Shown: in pieces, positions 18,330 to 28,237 of the stretch
Numbering within the stretch: position 1 is the stretch's first letter
Layout of the letters: every line of letters begins with the position of its first letter
NCBI GenBank assembly: GCA_964449775.1
Contig: CAYVBQ010000021.1
Span: 3,677-67,676 of the forward strand
Source of the DNA: Fen-1258 sp964449775
GTDB taxonomy: Bacteria; Bacteroidota; Ignavibacteria; Ignavibacteriales; Melioribacteraceae
DNA length: 64,000 nucleotides
Direction: 5' to 3'
Notes under the pieces: generated by a model
Database searches by the model: none
What the model saw: the letters and a program-made list of their open reading frames with translations, nothing else
Told to the model about the DNA's origin: nothing
Translations under genes and position numbers: made by a program

Positions 18330-18872
18330 TTAAGCTCTTTCCATTTTCAATCCTAACTTAGAAATTGGAATGGCAAATAGAAACACTAATCCCGCTGCCA
18401 CGAATGGGGCACTCACTCCTAAACTGGCAACTATCACTCCGGAAAAAGCGGAACCTAGAAGATTACCTGCGGTTTGAAAACTTGAACCAACACCGAATAC
18501 TCCGGCTTTACAATCGCTTTCCGTATTTATTGCCTCTTGTAGAGCGGCGAATAAAAGTAACTGGGTAAGGTTAGCAGAGGTTCCCATCAAAAATTGTGAG
18601 ACAGAAAAACCGAGTATAGCGAGCATAGTTATTAACTTGCGACCGAACTTATCTCCAAAACTACCCCAGAGTGGTGTTGTGAAAAATGAAACAATAAATG
18701 GTATTGCAAAGATCCATCCGCTCCAAAGTGCTGTGTCTTCAAAATTTGTTTTACCCAAATCATGAATGAAAAATGGAAGGAAGGGAATTAAACTTCTGGT
18801 GCCGGCGCGATATAAAAACTGACTTGTGCTGAGTGCTGCTAAATTTACTTTCCAGGTATCGGGAGTTTTCAT
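18330..18872 (-). pseudogene. Shortened MFS transporter (MdtG-like), probably non-functional
   Basis: Only 180 residues, where MFS transporters need about 400 for twelve helices. The N-terminal part matches the first four helices (SLIPFLPFFIHDLG, WSGWIFAIPFIVSFF, GSFGDKFGRKLITM, the family loop 2-3 motif). Then QLLLFAALQEAINTESDCK leads directly into AGVFGVGSSFQTAGNLLGSA and two final hydrophobic helices. Homologues carry about 25 more residues before that sequence (if it is TM5-6) or about 200 (if it is TM11-12), so there is an internal deletion or loss of the second half. The frame is open and has an ATG, so a half-transporter product cannot be excluded. Confidence 0.6.
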
Positions 18873-18990
18873 CTTACACTATATTATTCATATACGAAAT
18901 TAAGTTTTTGATTTCGGCATTCCAAAGTGTTAAATTTTTTATGCGCAATCGCCAAGTATAAGTAATGAGACGTCTGAAAAATTCTGAGAT

Positions 18991-19072
18991 GTCATTTCGA
19001 TGGAGCGGAGCGACTGAGAAATCTTTCTAGATTCAAAGACTTCTCCCCGGCTTGCGCCGGGTCGAAGTGACA
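18991..19072. repeat. GTCAT-type palindromic intergenic repeat (copy 1)
   Basis: Left arm GTCATTTCGATGGAGCGGAG, right arm GGGTCGAAGTGAC; the ends are inverted repeats (GTCATTTCGA versus TCGAAGTGAC). The centre contains CCCCGGCTTGCGCCGGG, a GC-rich hairpin out of keeping with the AT-rich surroundings. Belongs to the same general family as the copies at 25746, 29091, 40934 and 41288. It lies just upstream of the purine island. Confidence 0.7.
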
Positions 19073-19155
19073 AAATATTTTTTTCAGTGGTTTCTAATCA
19101 TATCATATTGCACGTTGAAATTATAACCACAGTTGAAACATCAACTGAGAGAAAA

Positions 19156-20580
19156 ATGATAGAATTTATTCTTAATAATGATCAAGTCAAGACAGATGCT
19201 CTTCCAACAACGGCACTACTGGATTTCATCCGCAAAGAAAAAAAACTAACCGGAACCAAAGAAGGATGCCGTGAGGGTGATTGCGGCGCATGTACAATTT
19301 TGCTCGGTGAATTAATTGATGGAAGCATTAAATATAAATCCATCAATTCATGTCTGATGCCTTTGGGTGATGTGCATGGCAAACATGTTGTTACCGTGGA
19401 AGCTTTTAACCAGGATGAATTATCGCCGGTGCAATCGGCAATGGTAGATGAAGGGGGAACTCAGTGCGGCTTCTGCACTCCGGGTTTTGTTGTTTCTATG
19501 ACCGGATATTTTTTGAATAATAAGAACCAAAATTTAGATGAGGCAATTGATTCGATTGGTGGAAATATTTGTCGCTGTACCGGTTATTCTGGAATTATCC
19601 GCGCGGTTGAACGATCAATTGTTACTTATGAACAAACAGTTTCAAAAAAAACTCATTTCGATAAACTCATAGAAGAGAAGTTCATTCCCTTATATTTCAA
19701 ATCCATTAAACAACAACTCGTAAAAATTAAGAAAAGCAGCACTAAAGTTTCCGGCGCAAAATATTTTATAGGCGGCGGCACGGATTTATATGTTCAGCAA
19801 TGGGAGAGTGTAGTTCAGTCGAATGCAGGTTTTTCTTCGAATGAAAGTATTCCAAATGAAATTATCCAGACAAAGAACAAAATAAAAATTGGCGGTGCGG
19901 TAACTGTTCAACAAATTTTAGAATCGCCGCTTATCAAAAAATATTTTCCAACTTTTCAAAAGGATCTCAATTTATTCGGCTCGCTTCCAATTCGAAACCG
20001 TGCGACAATTGCAGGCAATATTGTAAACGCATCACCGATTGGAGATATTTCCAATATTCTTATCGCCCTTGATGCTGACATTCAAATGAAACGCGGAAAA
20101 ATTAAACGGTCTATTCCGATCCGCAACTTCTATAAGGGTTACAAATCGGTTGATAAGAAGATAGATGAGTTCATCGAGTGGATCACATTTGTTATACCGC
20201 CAAAAGGATTTCACTTCAATTATGAAAAAGTTTCTAAGCGGACTTATCTTGATATTGCCAGTGTGAACTCAACAATTCTCATCGTAACGAAGAAGAATAA
20301 AATCATTTCAATTGGTTTGTCTGCCGGCGGAGTAGCACCGATTCCCTTATTTCTAAAAGAAACATGTAATTATCTGAATGATAAATTAATAACGACCACA
20401 GTTGTAAAATCAGCAGCAGAAATTGCATTGAAGGAAATTTCTCCCATCAGCGATGCACGGGGTTCTGCCGAATACAAGCGATTGCTTCTGCGACAGTTGA
20501 TATTCGCACATTTCATAGTTCTGTTTCCTCAACAGATTGATGATCTTGCCTGTTGGGCAATCAAGGAGGAAGTGCTATGA
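19156..20580 (+). CDS. xdhA: Xanthine dehydrogenase-type small subunit ([2Fe-2S] + FAD)
   Basis: 474 residues combining the two electron-transfer domains of molybdenum hydroxylases. The N-terminal ferredoxin domain has GCREGDCGACTILL and the second cluster pair GTQCGFCTPG and GGNICRCTGY. The FAD domain starts near residue 205 with FIGGGTDLYVQ and has GSLPIRNRATIAGNIVNASP. Electrons would pass from the Mo site through two [2Fe-2S] clusters to FAD. I place the start at the ATG at 19156 (MIEFILNN), where homologues begin, rather than at the upstream in-frame codon at 19087. It overlaps the large-subunit gene by 4 bases (ATGA), a translationally coupled pair. Confidence 0.9.
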   Translation: MIEFILNNDQVKTDALPTTALLDFIRKEKKLTGTKEGCREGDCGACTILLGELIDGSIKYKSINSCLMPLGDVHGKHVVTVEAFNQDELSPVQSAMVDEGGTQCGFCTPGFVVSMTGYFLNNKNQNLDEAIDSIGGNICRCTGYSGIIRAVERSIVTYEQTVSKKTHFDKLIEEKFIPLYFKSIKQQLVKIKKSSTKVSGAKYFIGGGTDLYVQQWESVVQSNAGFSSNESIPNEIIQTKNKIKIGGAVTVQQILESPLIKKYFPTFQKDLNLFGSLPIRNRATIAGNIVNASPIGDISNILIALDADIQMKRGKIKRSIPIRNFYKGYKSVDKKIDEFIEWITFVIPPKGFHFNYEKVSKRTYLDIASVNSTILIVTKKNKIISIGLSAGGVAPIPLFLKETCNYLNDKLITTTVVKSAAEIALKEISPISDARGSAEYKRLLLRQLIFAHFIVLFPQQIDDLACWAIKEEVL

Positions 20581-22832
20581 AAAATTACGATTCGATCCGG
20601 CATGTACGAGGGGAATCTCATTTTATTGATGACATTCCGTATCTAGATGGAACACTTTACGGATATGTTTACTATTCACCTATTGCACATGGCAAAATTT
20701 TACAACTCGATTTTACCGAGGCATTGAATTCTACGGGTGTGAAAACTGTTTTGTCTGCGAAAGATATTCCGGGACAAAATCAGATTGGCGGAATTATCCC
20801 GGATGAAAATCTTTTTGCAGATGAACATATTCACTTCATTGGTCATCCGATAGCAATAGTTGTAGCAGATACATACTTGCATGCGCACGATGCATCAAAA
20901 AAAATTAAAAGCGTATTAGAAAAACTTCCTTCAATTCTCGATCCGCGTGAAGCAGCGGCTAAGAATGAATTGATAATTCCACCAAGAAAGTTTGAGCTCG
21001 GCAATGTGGATTCTGTATGGAATGAATGTGATTATATAATCGAAGGGAGAGCTGATAGCGGCGGACAAGAACATTTGTATCTTGAGACTCAGGGTTCGCT
21101 GGCAATGCCAACTGAATATGGCGGAGTAAAAATTTTTTCTGCAACTCAAGCGCCTACAGCTGTTCAAAGAACAATTTCGAATGTACTTGGTATTCCAATG
21201 CATAAGATTGAAGTAGATGTTCAACGCCTCGGCGGCGGATTCGGCGGAAAGGAAGATCAAGCAACTGCATGGGCTTGCATGGCTTCTTTAGCTGCATTTA
21301 AACTCAAAACGCCGGTAAAATTGATTCTTAATCGGCAAGATGATATTCGACTTACCGGTAAACGCCATCCTTATTCATCTGATTATAAAATCGGTTTGAC
21401 CAAAGAAGGAAAAATTTTAGGATACGAAGCAACCTTCTACCAAAATGCTGGTGCTGCTGCAGATCTCTCACCGGCAATTTTAGACCGCACACTGTTTCAT
21501 TGTACAAACACTTACTTTATTCCTAACGTACGAGCGACAGGATTGTGTTGCAGAACCAATATCGCGCCCAATACTGCGTTTCGCGGATTTGGCGGACCAC
21601 AGGGAATGTTTGTTATTGAATCTGCGATTTACAAAGCAGCTCAAGTGATGGGAATTGATCCGACAGAAATTCAAAAGACAAATTTGCTCAAGGAAGGTGA
21701 TGAATTTCCATTCGGGCAAAAAACATTTAACTGCAATGCGGTAAAATGTTATGACGAATTAAATGAACGATATCCTTTTGAAAACATTTACCAGGAGATA
21801 GATGAATTTAATTCTAAAAATAATTTAGTTAAAAAAGGTGCGGCGGTAATTCCCATTTGTTTTGGAATCTCATTCACTACAACTTTTTTGAATCAAGCAT
21901 CCGCGCTGGTTCATATTTATACAGACGGAAGCGTGAACATCAGTACCGCAGCGGTTGAGATGGGGCAGGGCGTCAACGCCAAGATGAAACGAATTGCCGC
22001 ACGAACTCTTTCTATTGATGAATCTCGAATAAAAGTTGAATCAACAAACACATCACGCGTTTCGAATACATCGCCAACAGCCGCTAGTAAAGGAACCGAT
22101 CTGAACGGATTCGCGGTGATTGATGCATGCAATATTTTGAATAAACGATTGCAAAAAGTAGCTGCCAAAGAATTTGGTGAAAAAGATCCGTCAACAATTT
22201 CATTCAAGAATGAGAAAGTATTTTATGAAGGTGAACCAACTACGTTAACTTTCAGTGAGTTAATCAGAAAAGCTTATATTTCAAAAGTAAGCCTAACCGC
22301 ACAAGCGCATCATTCAACACCGGAGATACATTTCGATACAAAGACAAACAAAGGTCATCCGTTTGCATATCATGTTTACGGATCTGCGATCATTCAAGTA
22401 ACTTTAGATTGTCTGCGCGGAACATACGAGTTTGATTCTGTGAAAGTTGTTCACGATTTCGGCGAAACTTTTCATGAGGTGATTGATCTTGGACAGGCCG
22501 AAGGTGGAATTGTCCAAGGTATAGGATGGATGACTTGCGAGGAATTAAAATGGGACAACAACGGAAAACTTTTAACCGATGCGCTTTCAACATACAAGAT
22601 TCCGGATATTCACGCTGTGCCGAAAGAGATGAAAATTCACTTCTTAGAAAACTCGCCAAATGATTTCGGTCCTCTTCGATCTAAAGCAATCGGAGAGCCG
22701 CCTTTTATGTACGGAATCGGTGCTTACTTTGCACTGGCAAATGCCATGAAAGCATTCAAACGAAATCTCGAAATAGATTTTTCAGCACCTCTTACACCAG
22801 AAAAAGTTTTACTCACTCTTTATAACAAATAG
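20577..22832 (+). CDS. xdhB: Xanthine dehydrogenase-type molybdenum large subunit
   Basis: 751 residues with the Moco-binding fold. Purine-active-site residues known from bovine xanthine oxidase appear conserved: the Glu of GGGFGGKEDQA (about residue 226, bovine Glu802), the Arg of ILDRTLFH (Arg880), the FRGFGGPQ motif (about 333) and the catalytic Glu in GEPPFMYG (about 706, Glu1261). Hydroxylation of a purine such as hypoxanthine or xanthine is therefore likely. Start is the ATG at 20577, after AAGGAGGA. The PLP-enzyme gene follows 17 bases downstream, so the run 19156-24316 is probably one operon. Confidence 0.9.
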   Translation: MKNYDSIRHVRGESHFIDDIPYLDGTLYGYVYYSPIAHGKILQLDFTEALNSTGVKTVLSAKDIPGQNQIGGIIPDENLFADEHIHFIGHPIAIVVADTYLHAHDASKKIKSVLEKLPSILDPREAAAKNELIIPPRKFELGNVDSVWNECDYIIEGRADSGGQEHLYLETQGSLAMPTEYGGVKIFSATQAPTAVQRTISNVLGIPMHKIEVDVQRLGGGFGGKEDQATAWACMASLAAFKLKTPVKLILNRQDDIRLTGKRHPYSSDYKIGLTKEGKILGYEATFYQNAGAAADLSPAILDRTLFHCTNTYFIPNVRATGLCCRTNIAPNTAFRGFGGPQGMFVIESAIYKAAQVMGIDPTEIQKTNLLKEGDEFPFGQKTFNCNAVKCYDELNERYPFENIYQEIDEFNSKNNLVKKGAAVIPICFGISFTTTFLNQASALVHIYTDGSVNISTAAVEMGQGVNAKMKRIAARTLSIDESRIKVESTNTSRVSNTSPTAASKGTDLNGFAVIDACNILNKRLQKVAAKEFGEKDPSTISFKNEKVFYEGEPTTLTFSELIRKAYISKVSLTAQAHHSTPEIHFDTKTNKGHPFAYHVYGSAIIQVTLDCLRGTYEFDSVKVVHDFGETFHEVIDLGQAEGGIVQGIGWMTCEELKWDNNGKLLTDALSTYKIPDIHAVPKEMKIHFLENSPNDFGPLRSKAIGEPPFMYGIGAYFALANAMKAFKRNLEIDFSAPLTPEKVLLTLYNK

Positions 22833-22849
22833 AACAATTAGGAGAATCA

Positions 22850-24316
22850 ATGTATAACTGGTCATGGCATATTGAAAACGAAGAATATTTAAAAAAGACG
22901 ATTCAACGATGCAAAGAGTTAAAAATCATTTTACCAAAATTCAGTCAATTGAAAAACCCGGATTTAATTCCGCAGTCTGTTCAAAAGAAACTAGAGAAGG
23001 TTGGATTGGAAGATATCAATCCGCTTAACTTATTCAGAATTAATTGGCAGAATGATATAAATACCGGAAGAATAGGCGGAATAAATTATTTGGAAATTCC
23101 GAAAGAGATTACAGGCATCAAAGCCCGCGTGATAGGTCTGGTTGGAAAGTTTTTCCCAACCGGCGCACACAAAGTTGGCGCAACATACGGCTGTCTCGCT
23201 CCGTATTTAGTGACAGGCAGATTCAATCCGGAATATCATAAAGCTGTATGGCCGTCAACAGGAAATTTTTGCAGAGGAGGCGCATTCAACTCTGCTTTGT
23301 TATCAGTTCATGCAGTCGCTATTCTTCCCGAAGAGATGAGCAAGGAAAGATTTGAGTGGCTTAAAGAAATTGGCGCAGAAGTTTTTGCTACTTACGGATG
23401 CGAAAGCAACGTAAAAGAAATTTATGATAAGTGCCATGAGCTCACTGCCAAGAGCGATGAGTACCTGATATTTAATCAGTTCGAGCAATTTGGAAATCCT
23501 GTTTGGCATTATGAAGTTACCGGTGGGGCGCTCGAAAAACTTTTCAACCAAATTAAAGATTCTAATAGCAGATTGAGCGGATACGTAAGCGCTACCGGTT
23601 CTGCCGGTACAATTGGTGCGGGTGATTATCTACGGGAAAAATTCCCACATATAAAAATCACAGCTACAGAAGCGCTTCAATGCCCAACACTATTAATGAA
23701 TGGTTACGGAGCTCATCGGATTGAAGGCATTGGCGATAAACATATTCCGTGGATTCATAATGTTAAGAACACAGATGCTGTCTGCGCGATTGATGATGAA
23801 GATCCGTTGAGAATTATGCGATTATTTAATGAGCCTGCAGGACAAGAATGGCTTAGCAAGAATGGAATAAGTGATGAAGTAATTTCTAAATTGCCGTGGC
23901 TTGGAGTATCTTCGATAAGCAATATGCTTAGTTCCATCAAGCTTGCTAAGTATTATGAGATGAATGAAAACGATGTAATATTTACAATCTTCACTGATTC
24001 AAGAGAAATGTACAATTCACGTTTGGATGAAATGAATCAAACATGGGGAAAATATACCGAACATCAATCGGAAGTAGATTGGACCTCTGTAGTAAAGAAG
24101 CAAAGCATTGATTACTTTCAAGAACTTAGCTACTATGATAAAAAGAGAATTCACAATCTAAAATATTTTACATGGGTAGAACAGCAAGGTAAAACCGTTG
24201 AGGAACTTAACGCGCAGTGGTATGATGAAAATTATTGGTCGGAGAGACTTTCAATCGCACCACAATGGGATGAGTTAATTGATAATTTTAATAAACAAGT
24301 TGGATTGGATCTGTAG
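22850..24316 (+). CDS. Fold-type-II PLP-dependent enzyme (TrpB/cysteine-synthase-like)
   Basis: 488 residues. The PLP lysine is probably that in FFPTGAHKVGATYG (about residue 106), close to the HK of TrpB-like enzymes. The Gly-rich phosphate-binding loop is SATGSAGTIGAG (about 248), and PSTGNFCRGGAFNSA is the substrate-loop equivalent. The C-terminal 90 residues (SEVDWTSVVKKQS onward) form a helical extension. Family enzymes carry out beta-elimination or beta-replacement on amino acids. The gene sits inside the molybdenum hydroxylase operon, so its substrate may be an amino acid released from the opened ring, such as 2,3-diaminopropionate, serine or a carbamoylated form; that is inference only. 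Confidence 0.75.
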   Translation: MYNWSWHIENEEYLKKTIQRCKELKIILPKFSQLKNPDLIPQSVQKKLEKVGLEDINPLNLFRINWQNDINTGRIGGINYLEIPKEITGIKARVIGLVGKFFPTGAHKVGATYGCLAPYLVTGRFNPEYHKAVWPSTGNFCRGGAFNSALLSVHAVAILPEEMSKERFEWLKEIGAEVFATYGCESNVKEIYDKCHELTAKSDEYLIFNQFEQFGNPVWHYEVTGGALEKLFNQIKDSNSRLSGYVSATGSAGTIGAGDYLREKFPHIKITATEALQCPTLLMNGYGAHRIEGIGDKHIPWIHNVKNTDAVCAIDDEDPLRIMRLFNEPAGQEWLSKNGISDEVISKLPWLGVSSISNMLSSIKLAKYYEMNENDVIFTIFTDSREMYNSRLDEMNQTWGKYTEHQSEVDWTSVVKKQSIDYFQELSYYDKKRIHNLKYFTWVEQQGKTVEELNAQWYDENYWSERLSIAPQWDELIDNFNKQVGLDL

Positions 24317-24411
24317 CACTTTTACTGAGAGCAGAACAAATGATTCTCGAAAGAAAAATTATTTTATGATTTAGGTGTCGGGGAATTCAATAGAATTTGA
24401 CAGGAAGAGAA

Positions 24412-25755
24412 ATGAAAAATATTATAACAACTATCGAGAATGCCTGGGTTTGTCCGGTTATCGAAGGCGAGATATTGCCTTTATTTGGGGACATAACCAT
24501 TTCTGATGGGGTGATTTCAAAAGTACGTCCAAAAAATTTTCAAACGTTTCTTAAAAATCCGGAAAAAGTAAATAAAAGCTCATTCAATGCTTGTGGAAGA
24601 GTGGTAATGTTACCTTTTGTAAATTTTCATGATCACATCTACTCCCGGCTTGCGAAGGGATTACCTCTGAAAGGTGATTTTGGAAATTTCCAGAACGTAT
24701 TGCACAATTTATGGTGGAAGCTTGACCGTGCGCTTGATAGCGAGATGATTGTTGCGAGTGCTCAAATGGCAGCATTAGAATCAATCCGAAACGGTGTAAC
24801 TTATATTTTTGATCATCACTCATCTCAAAATGAAATTTCCGGAAGCCTCTCTACAATCAAAAATGTTTTACACGAGTTTGGTCTTCGCGGTGTACTTTGT
24901 TTTGAGAGCACTGATCGGAACGGCTCTGAATTGGCTTTAAATGGATTGAACGAGAATAAAAACTTTTTCACTTCACAACTCAACGGTGATTTCCACGGAA
25001 TGCTGGGACTGCACGCTTCTTTTACTCTTTCAGATGATCTTCTTTCTGAAGCCCGTGATTTACAAAAACAATATGAGCTTGGTATCCATATTCATGTTGC
25101 CGAGGACGACTGTGATAACAAATTGAGTGTTGAGTTTACAGGGAAAAGACCCATACGAAGGTTAACACAATACAAATTGATCAATTCAAAAAGTATTCTT
25201 GTGCATGGTGTTCATCTTACCGGAAAGGATTTCATAAAAATTAGTGAGACTGAAGGAGCTCTTGCATTTTGCCCCGATTCAAATCTCAATAATTCTGTCG
25301 GACTGCCGCAATTTGGGGATATTCCTAATAATATTCCTTTCTTAGCAGGAACAGATGGCATGCATTCGAACATTGCCCGCTCAATGAAACAACTATTTCT
25401 TCTTTCAAGAGGACAAGAAAACAGTTTCGATGATTCAACTTCGATCATCAAGAAAATTTATTTTGATCAGCTTACATTTGTGAAAAGATATTTTCATGAT
25501 TTTCCATCGTTGAATCAAGGCGATAGAGCCGATATGATTTTATGGGATTATGTTCCTCCTACACCGATAAGCAGAGAAAATTTCTGGGGACATTTTATTT
25601 ATGGTATTTTGGAGTATCCGGTTCACAGCGTTTTACAGAATGGTGAATTTTTAATGAAAGATTTCCGGCTTATGAAAGCGGATGAAAATAAAATAAAAAA
25701 TGAGATTTACTTTCAAGGTGAAAGATTGGTTAATAAAATGAACACGTCATTCTGA
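24412..25755 (+). CDS. ssnA: SsnA-like amidohydrolase
   Basis: 447-residue amidohydrolase-superfamily protein. Metal ligands visible are HDH in VNFHDHIYSRL (about residue 71), the His in LGIHIHVAEDDC, the His in LVHGVHLTG and the Asp in AGTDGMHSN. These are the residues of the cytosine-deaminase/guanine-deaminase/SsnA branch, which hydrolyses cyclic amidines. In E. coli, ssnA lies in the ygfK-ssnA-ygfM-xdhD locus, the same gene company as here. Deamination or ring hydrolysis of a purine-derived intermediate is likely. The ATG at 24412 follows AGGA (24402-24405); a TTG at 24397 is an inferior alternative. Its stop codon lies inside a repeat (25746-25833). Confidence 0.82.
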   Translation: MKNIITTIENAWVCPVIEGEILPLFGDITISDGVISKVRPKNFQTFLKNPEKVNKSSFNACGRVVMLPFVNFHDHIYSRLAKGLPLKGDFGNFQNVLHNLWWKLDRALDSEMIVASAQMAALESIRNGVTYIFDHHSSQNEISGSLSTIKNVLHEFGLRGVLCFESTDRNGSELALNGLNENKNFFTSQLNGDFHGMLGLHASFTLSDDLLSEARDLQKQYELGIHIHVAEDDCDNKLSVEFTGKRPIRRLTQYKLINSKSILVHGVHLTGKDFIKISETEGALAFCPDSNLNNSVGLPQFGDIPNNIPFLAGTDGMHSNIARSMKQLFLLSRGQENSFDDSTSIIKKIYFDQLTFVKRYFHDFPSLNQGDRADMILWDYVPPTPISRENFWGHFIYGILEYPVHSVLQNGEFLMKDFRLMKADENKIKNEIYFQGERLVNKMNTSF

Positions 25756-25833
25756 GGGAGTGAAACGACCGAAGAATCTCTAACAGTTATTGAGTTTAGG
25801 GATTCTTCATCCCGCTGATGCGGGATTCAGAAT
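25746..25833. repeat. GTCATTCTGAG-type repeat (copy 2) supplying a stop codon
   Basis: Left arm GTCATTCTGAGGGAGTGAAA with GAAGAATCTC, right arm GGGATTCTTCATCCCGCTGA to GGGATTCAGAAT. The left arm starts inside the ssnA-like gene and provides its final Ser-Phe-stop (TCA TTC TGA). Confidence 0.75.
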
Positions 25834-25852
25834 AGCAAAACACGAGAGAGGA

Positions 25853-28237
25853 ATGAGCGAAGAATTTTCAGTCGTCGGCAAAAAAATTATCCGTGAAGAT
25901 GGGGTTGATAAAGTAACCGGTCGCGCGAAGTTTGCCGATGATTACAAGTTTGATGGAATGCTGCATTCCGTGATGGTCAGAATTCCGGAAGCTCACGCTA
26001 AGATTAATTCAATAGATTTTTCGGCAATTGAAAAAAGTGATTCTCTTTTCTCAATAATTACTTCCGTAGATGTTCCCGGTACAAAAAAAGTTGGAATGAT
26101 TAAGAATGACCAGCCAATCTTCTGTGATGAAACAGTTGTAACTCCCGGTGATGTTCTAGCGATGCTTATAGGCGAGTCGGAAACTCAATTGCGTTCGCTT
26201 CTCTCAAAAATTAAAGTAGATTATACTCCGCTTCCGGTATTAACTGATCCCAAAAAATCTTTAGACCAAGACTCTATCTTAATTCATCCCGAGACAGGAA
26301 CAAATCTTATCGTCCATCACCCGCTACGCAAAGGTGATATCGAAAAAGGTTTTTCGGAGAGTGATGAAATTCTAGAACAAACTTACACAACACAGCTTAT
26401 CGAACACTCATACATTGAGCCCGAAGCGGTTATAGCTATTCCTCTCGGCGCTTCTCAAGGTGTTAAAATAATTGGTAGTATACAAAATCCTTTTACTACG
26501 AGGAGATTTGTAGCGAATGTTTTGAACCTGCCGTTGACAAAAGTCCGTGTTCATCAAGCGCATCTCGGCGGATCGTTCGGTGGAAAAGATGATACAATGT
26601 GCATCCTCTCTGCACGTGCTGCTGTTGCCGCAATGAAAACAAATCGCCCGATCAAGATTCATTACACACGTGAAGAATCAATCCTTGAATCTTACAAACG
26701 TCATCCCTACGTTCTGAATTATAAAGTTGGCTACGCAAAAAACGGCAAGATTAAAGCAATGAAGATTGATATCCTTGCTGATGGCGGCGCGTATGTTTCG
26801 ATGAGTCCGTTTGTAACCTGGCGTACTGTAGTTCAAGCCACCGGTCCATACGAGATTGAAAACGTTCAGACAGATGTTCGGGCAGTTTACACAAACAATC
26901 CTTACACGGGCGCCATGCGTGGATTTGGATCGCCACAACCGATCTTTGCGCAAGAATCTTTGATGGATGAAATTGCTTCACGACTTGGATTGACACCCGA
27001 TGAAATCAGAAGAGTTAACGGATTGAAAGTTGGTTCTGTAACCGCTACCGGACAGACTCTGAAAGATCACGAAGTAAATTTAGTTCGTGTACTTGATGTT
27101 GCGTGCGGCAGTACAGACTTCATTACAAAATGGGAAAAAAATAAAAAGAAAAAATCTATCGTGGTGAATTACAATTCATCATCTCCAATTTTGAACGACT
27201 CCCAATTTATCCAACCGAAAGATGTAATCAAGAAAGGAATTGGTTTAGCCGTGAGTTTCCGCGGATGTTCTCTCGGTGCCGAAGGAATTGACGCAGCCGC
27301 AGCATACATATCTATTCAGAATGACGGCAGTGTATATCTTGATTGCGGTTTGGCGGAGAACGGGCAAGGTCTCCGTACAACATATTCCATCATTGCATCG
27401 GAAGTTTTGGGAATTACAACTGATAAAATTATCTATCTCGAACTTGATACCGGAATTACACCCGACAGCGGACCAACAGTTGCATCACGCGGAACAATAA
27501 TGGGTGGCGGTGCGGTTAAGAACACAGCAGAAATTTTGCGGGATAGATTGATTCAACTGGTGAAGGATGAATACAAATTAAACGAAGAAGATGTTGTTTC
27601 ATTTAGTGAGAACTTAGTCTTTTCAAGAAAGAAAGGATTGATCGCAAAGTTTCCGGAAATTTGCAAGTTGGCTTCAGCACGTGGAATTAATTTAGCAGCC
27701 GTTGGCTGGTACAAAAGTCCAAGTGTTCATTGGGACGAAGAGTTTGGTCAAGGCGATGCATATTTCACTTATGTTTACGGATGTCAAGTTGCGGAAGTGA
27801 GTGTTAACATCGCAACGGGAGAAGTTTACATTGATAAAGTCACTGCCGTGCACGATCCGGGAAAAATTATTAATCGCCTTGGTGCAGAAGGACAAGTTTA
27901 CGGCGGTGTAACTCAAGGTGCCGGTTACGGAATTTTTGAAGAAGTTACTACCGACAAAGGATTTATACGCGAATTAAATTTTGATACTTACACAATTCCA
28001 ACCAGCAAGGATATAACAGAGATTAAACCAATCTTTGTAGAAGGGAAAGAATCTTACGGACCATGGGGCGCAAAATCTTTAGGCGAACCGACTTTGGAAT
28101 TAACTGCAGCAGCAATATCAAACGCGGTTTGCAACGCACTTGGCAAAAGATTTTTCAACTTACCGCTAAATCTTGAAGAAGTTTTGCTCAGTAAAAAACT
28201 TCGGCCGGCTGACACCAAAAGAGGGAGTCTGCAATGA
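25853..28237 (+). CDS. Molybdenum hydroxylase large subunit, XdhD/CoxL-like
   Basis: 794 residues. The N-terminal a/b hammerhead domain has REDGVDKVTGRAKFADDYKF; the Moco-binding parts include HLGGSFGGKDDTMC (about residue 238), AMRGFGSPQPIF (about 354) and GAKSLGEPTLEL (about 742, with the catalytic Glu). Compared with the XdhB at 20577, the purine-contacting Glu after GGK is Asp here, so a different substrate is likely. The frame could be read back to a TTG at 25790, but those codons are the right arm of a repeat; the ATG at 25853, after AGAGGA, is the true start. It overlaps the FAD subunit by 4 bases. Confidence 0.88.
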   Translation: MSEEFSVVGKKIIREDGVDKVTGRAKFADDYKFDGMLHSVMVRIPEAHAKINSIDFSAIEKSDSLFSIITSVDVPGTKKVGMIKNDQPIFCDETVVTPGDVLAMLIGESETQLRSLLSKIKVDYTPLPVLTDPKKSLDQDSILIHPETGTNLIVHHPLRKGDIEKGFSESDEILEQTYTTQLIEHSYIEPEAVIAIPLGASQGVKIIGSIQNPFTTRRFVANVLNLPLTKVRVHQAHLGGSFGGKDDTMCILSARAAVAAMKTNRPIKIHYTREESILESYKRHPYVLNYKVGYAKNGKIKAMKIDILADGGAYVSMSPFVTWRTVVQATGPYEIENVQTDVRAVYTNNPYTGAMRGFGSPQPIFAQESLMDEIASRLGLTPDEIRRVNGLKVGSVTATGQTLKDHEVNLVRVLDVACGSTDFITKWEKNKKKKSIVVNYNSSSPILNDSQFIQPKDVIKKGIGLAVSFRGCSLGAEGIDAAAAYISIQNDGSVYLDCGLAENGQGLRTTYSIIASEVLGITTDKIIYLELDTGITPDSGPTVASRGTIMGGGAVKNTAEILRDRLIQLVKDEYKLNEEDVVSFSENLVFSRKKGLIAKFPEICKLASARGINLAAVGWYKSPSVHWDEEFGQGDAYFTYVYGCQVAEVSVNIATGEVYIDKVTAVHDPGKIINRLGAEGQVYGGVTQGAGYGIFEEVTTDKGFIRELNFDTYTIPTSKDITEIKPIFVEGKESYGPWGAKSLGEPTLELTAAAISNAVCNALGKRFFNLPLNLEEVLLSKKLRPADTKRGSLQ

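Noticed and set aside
25790..25852. N-terminal extension of the XdhD-like subunit
   Set aside because: These codons are the right arm of a GTCATTCTGAG repeat; the ATG at 25853 with AGAGGA is the start.
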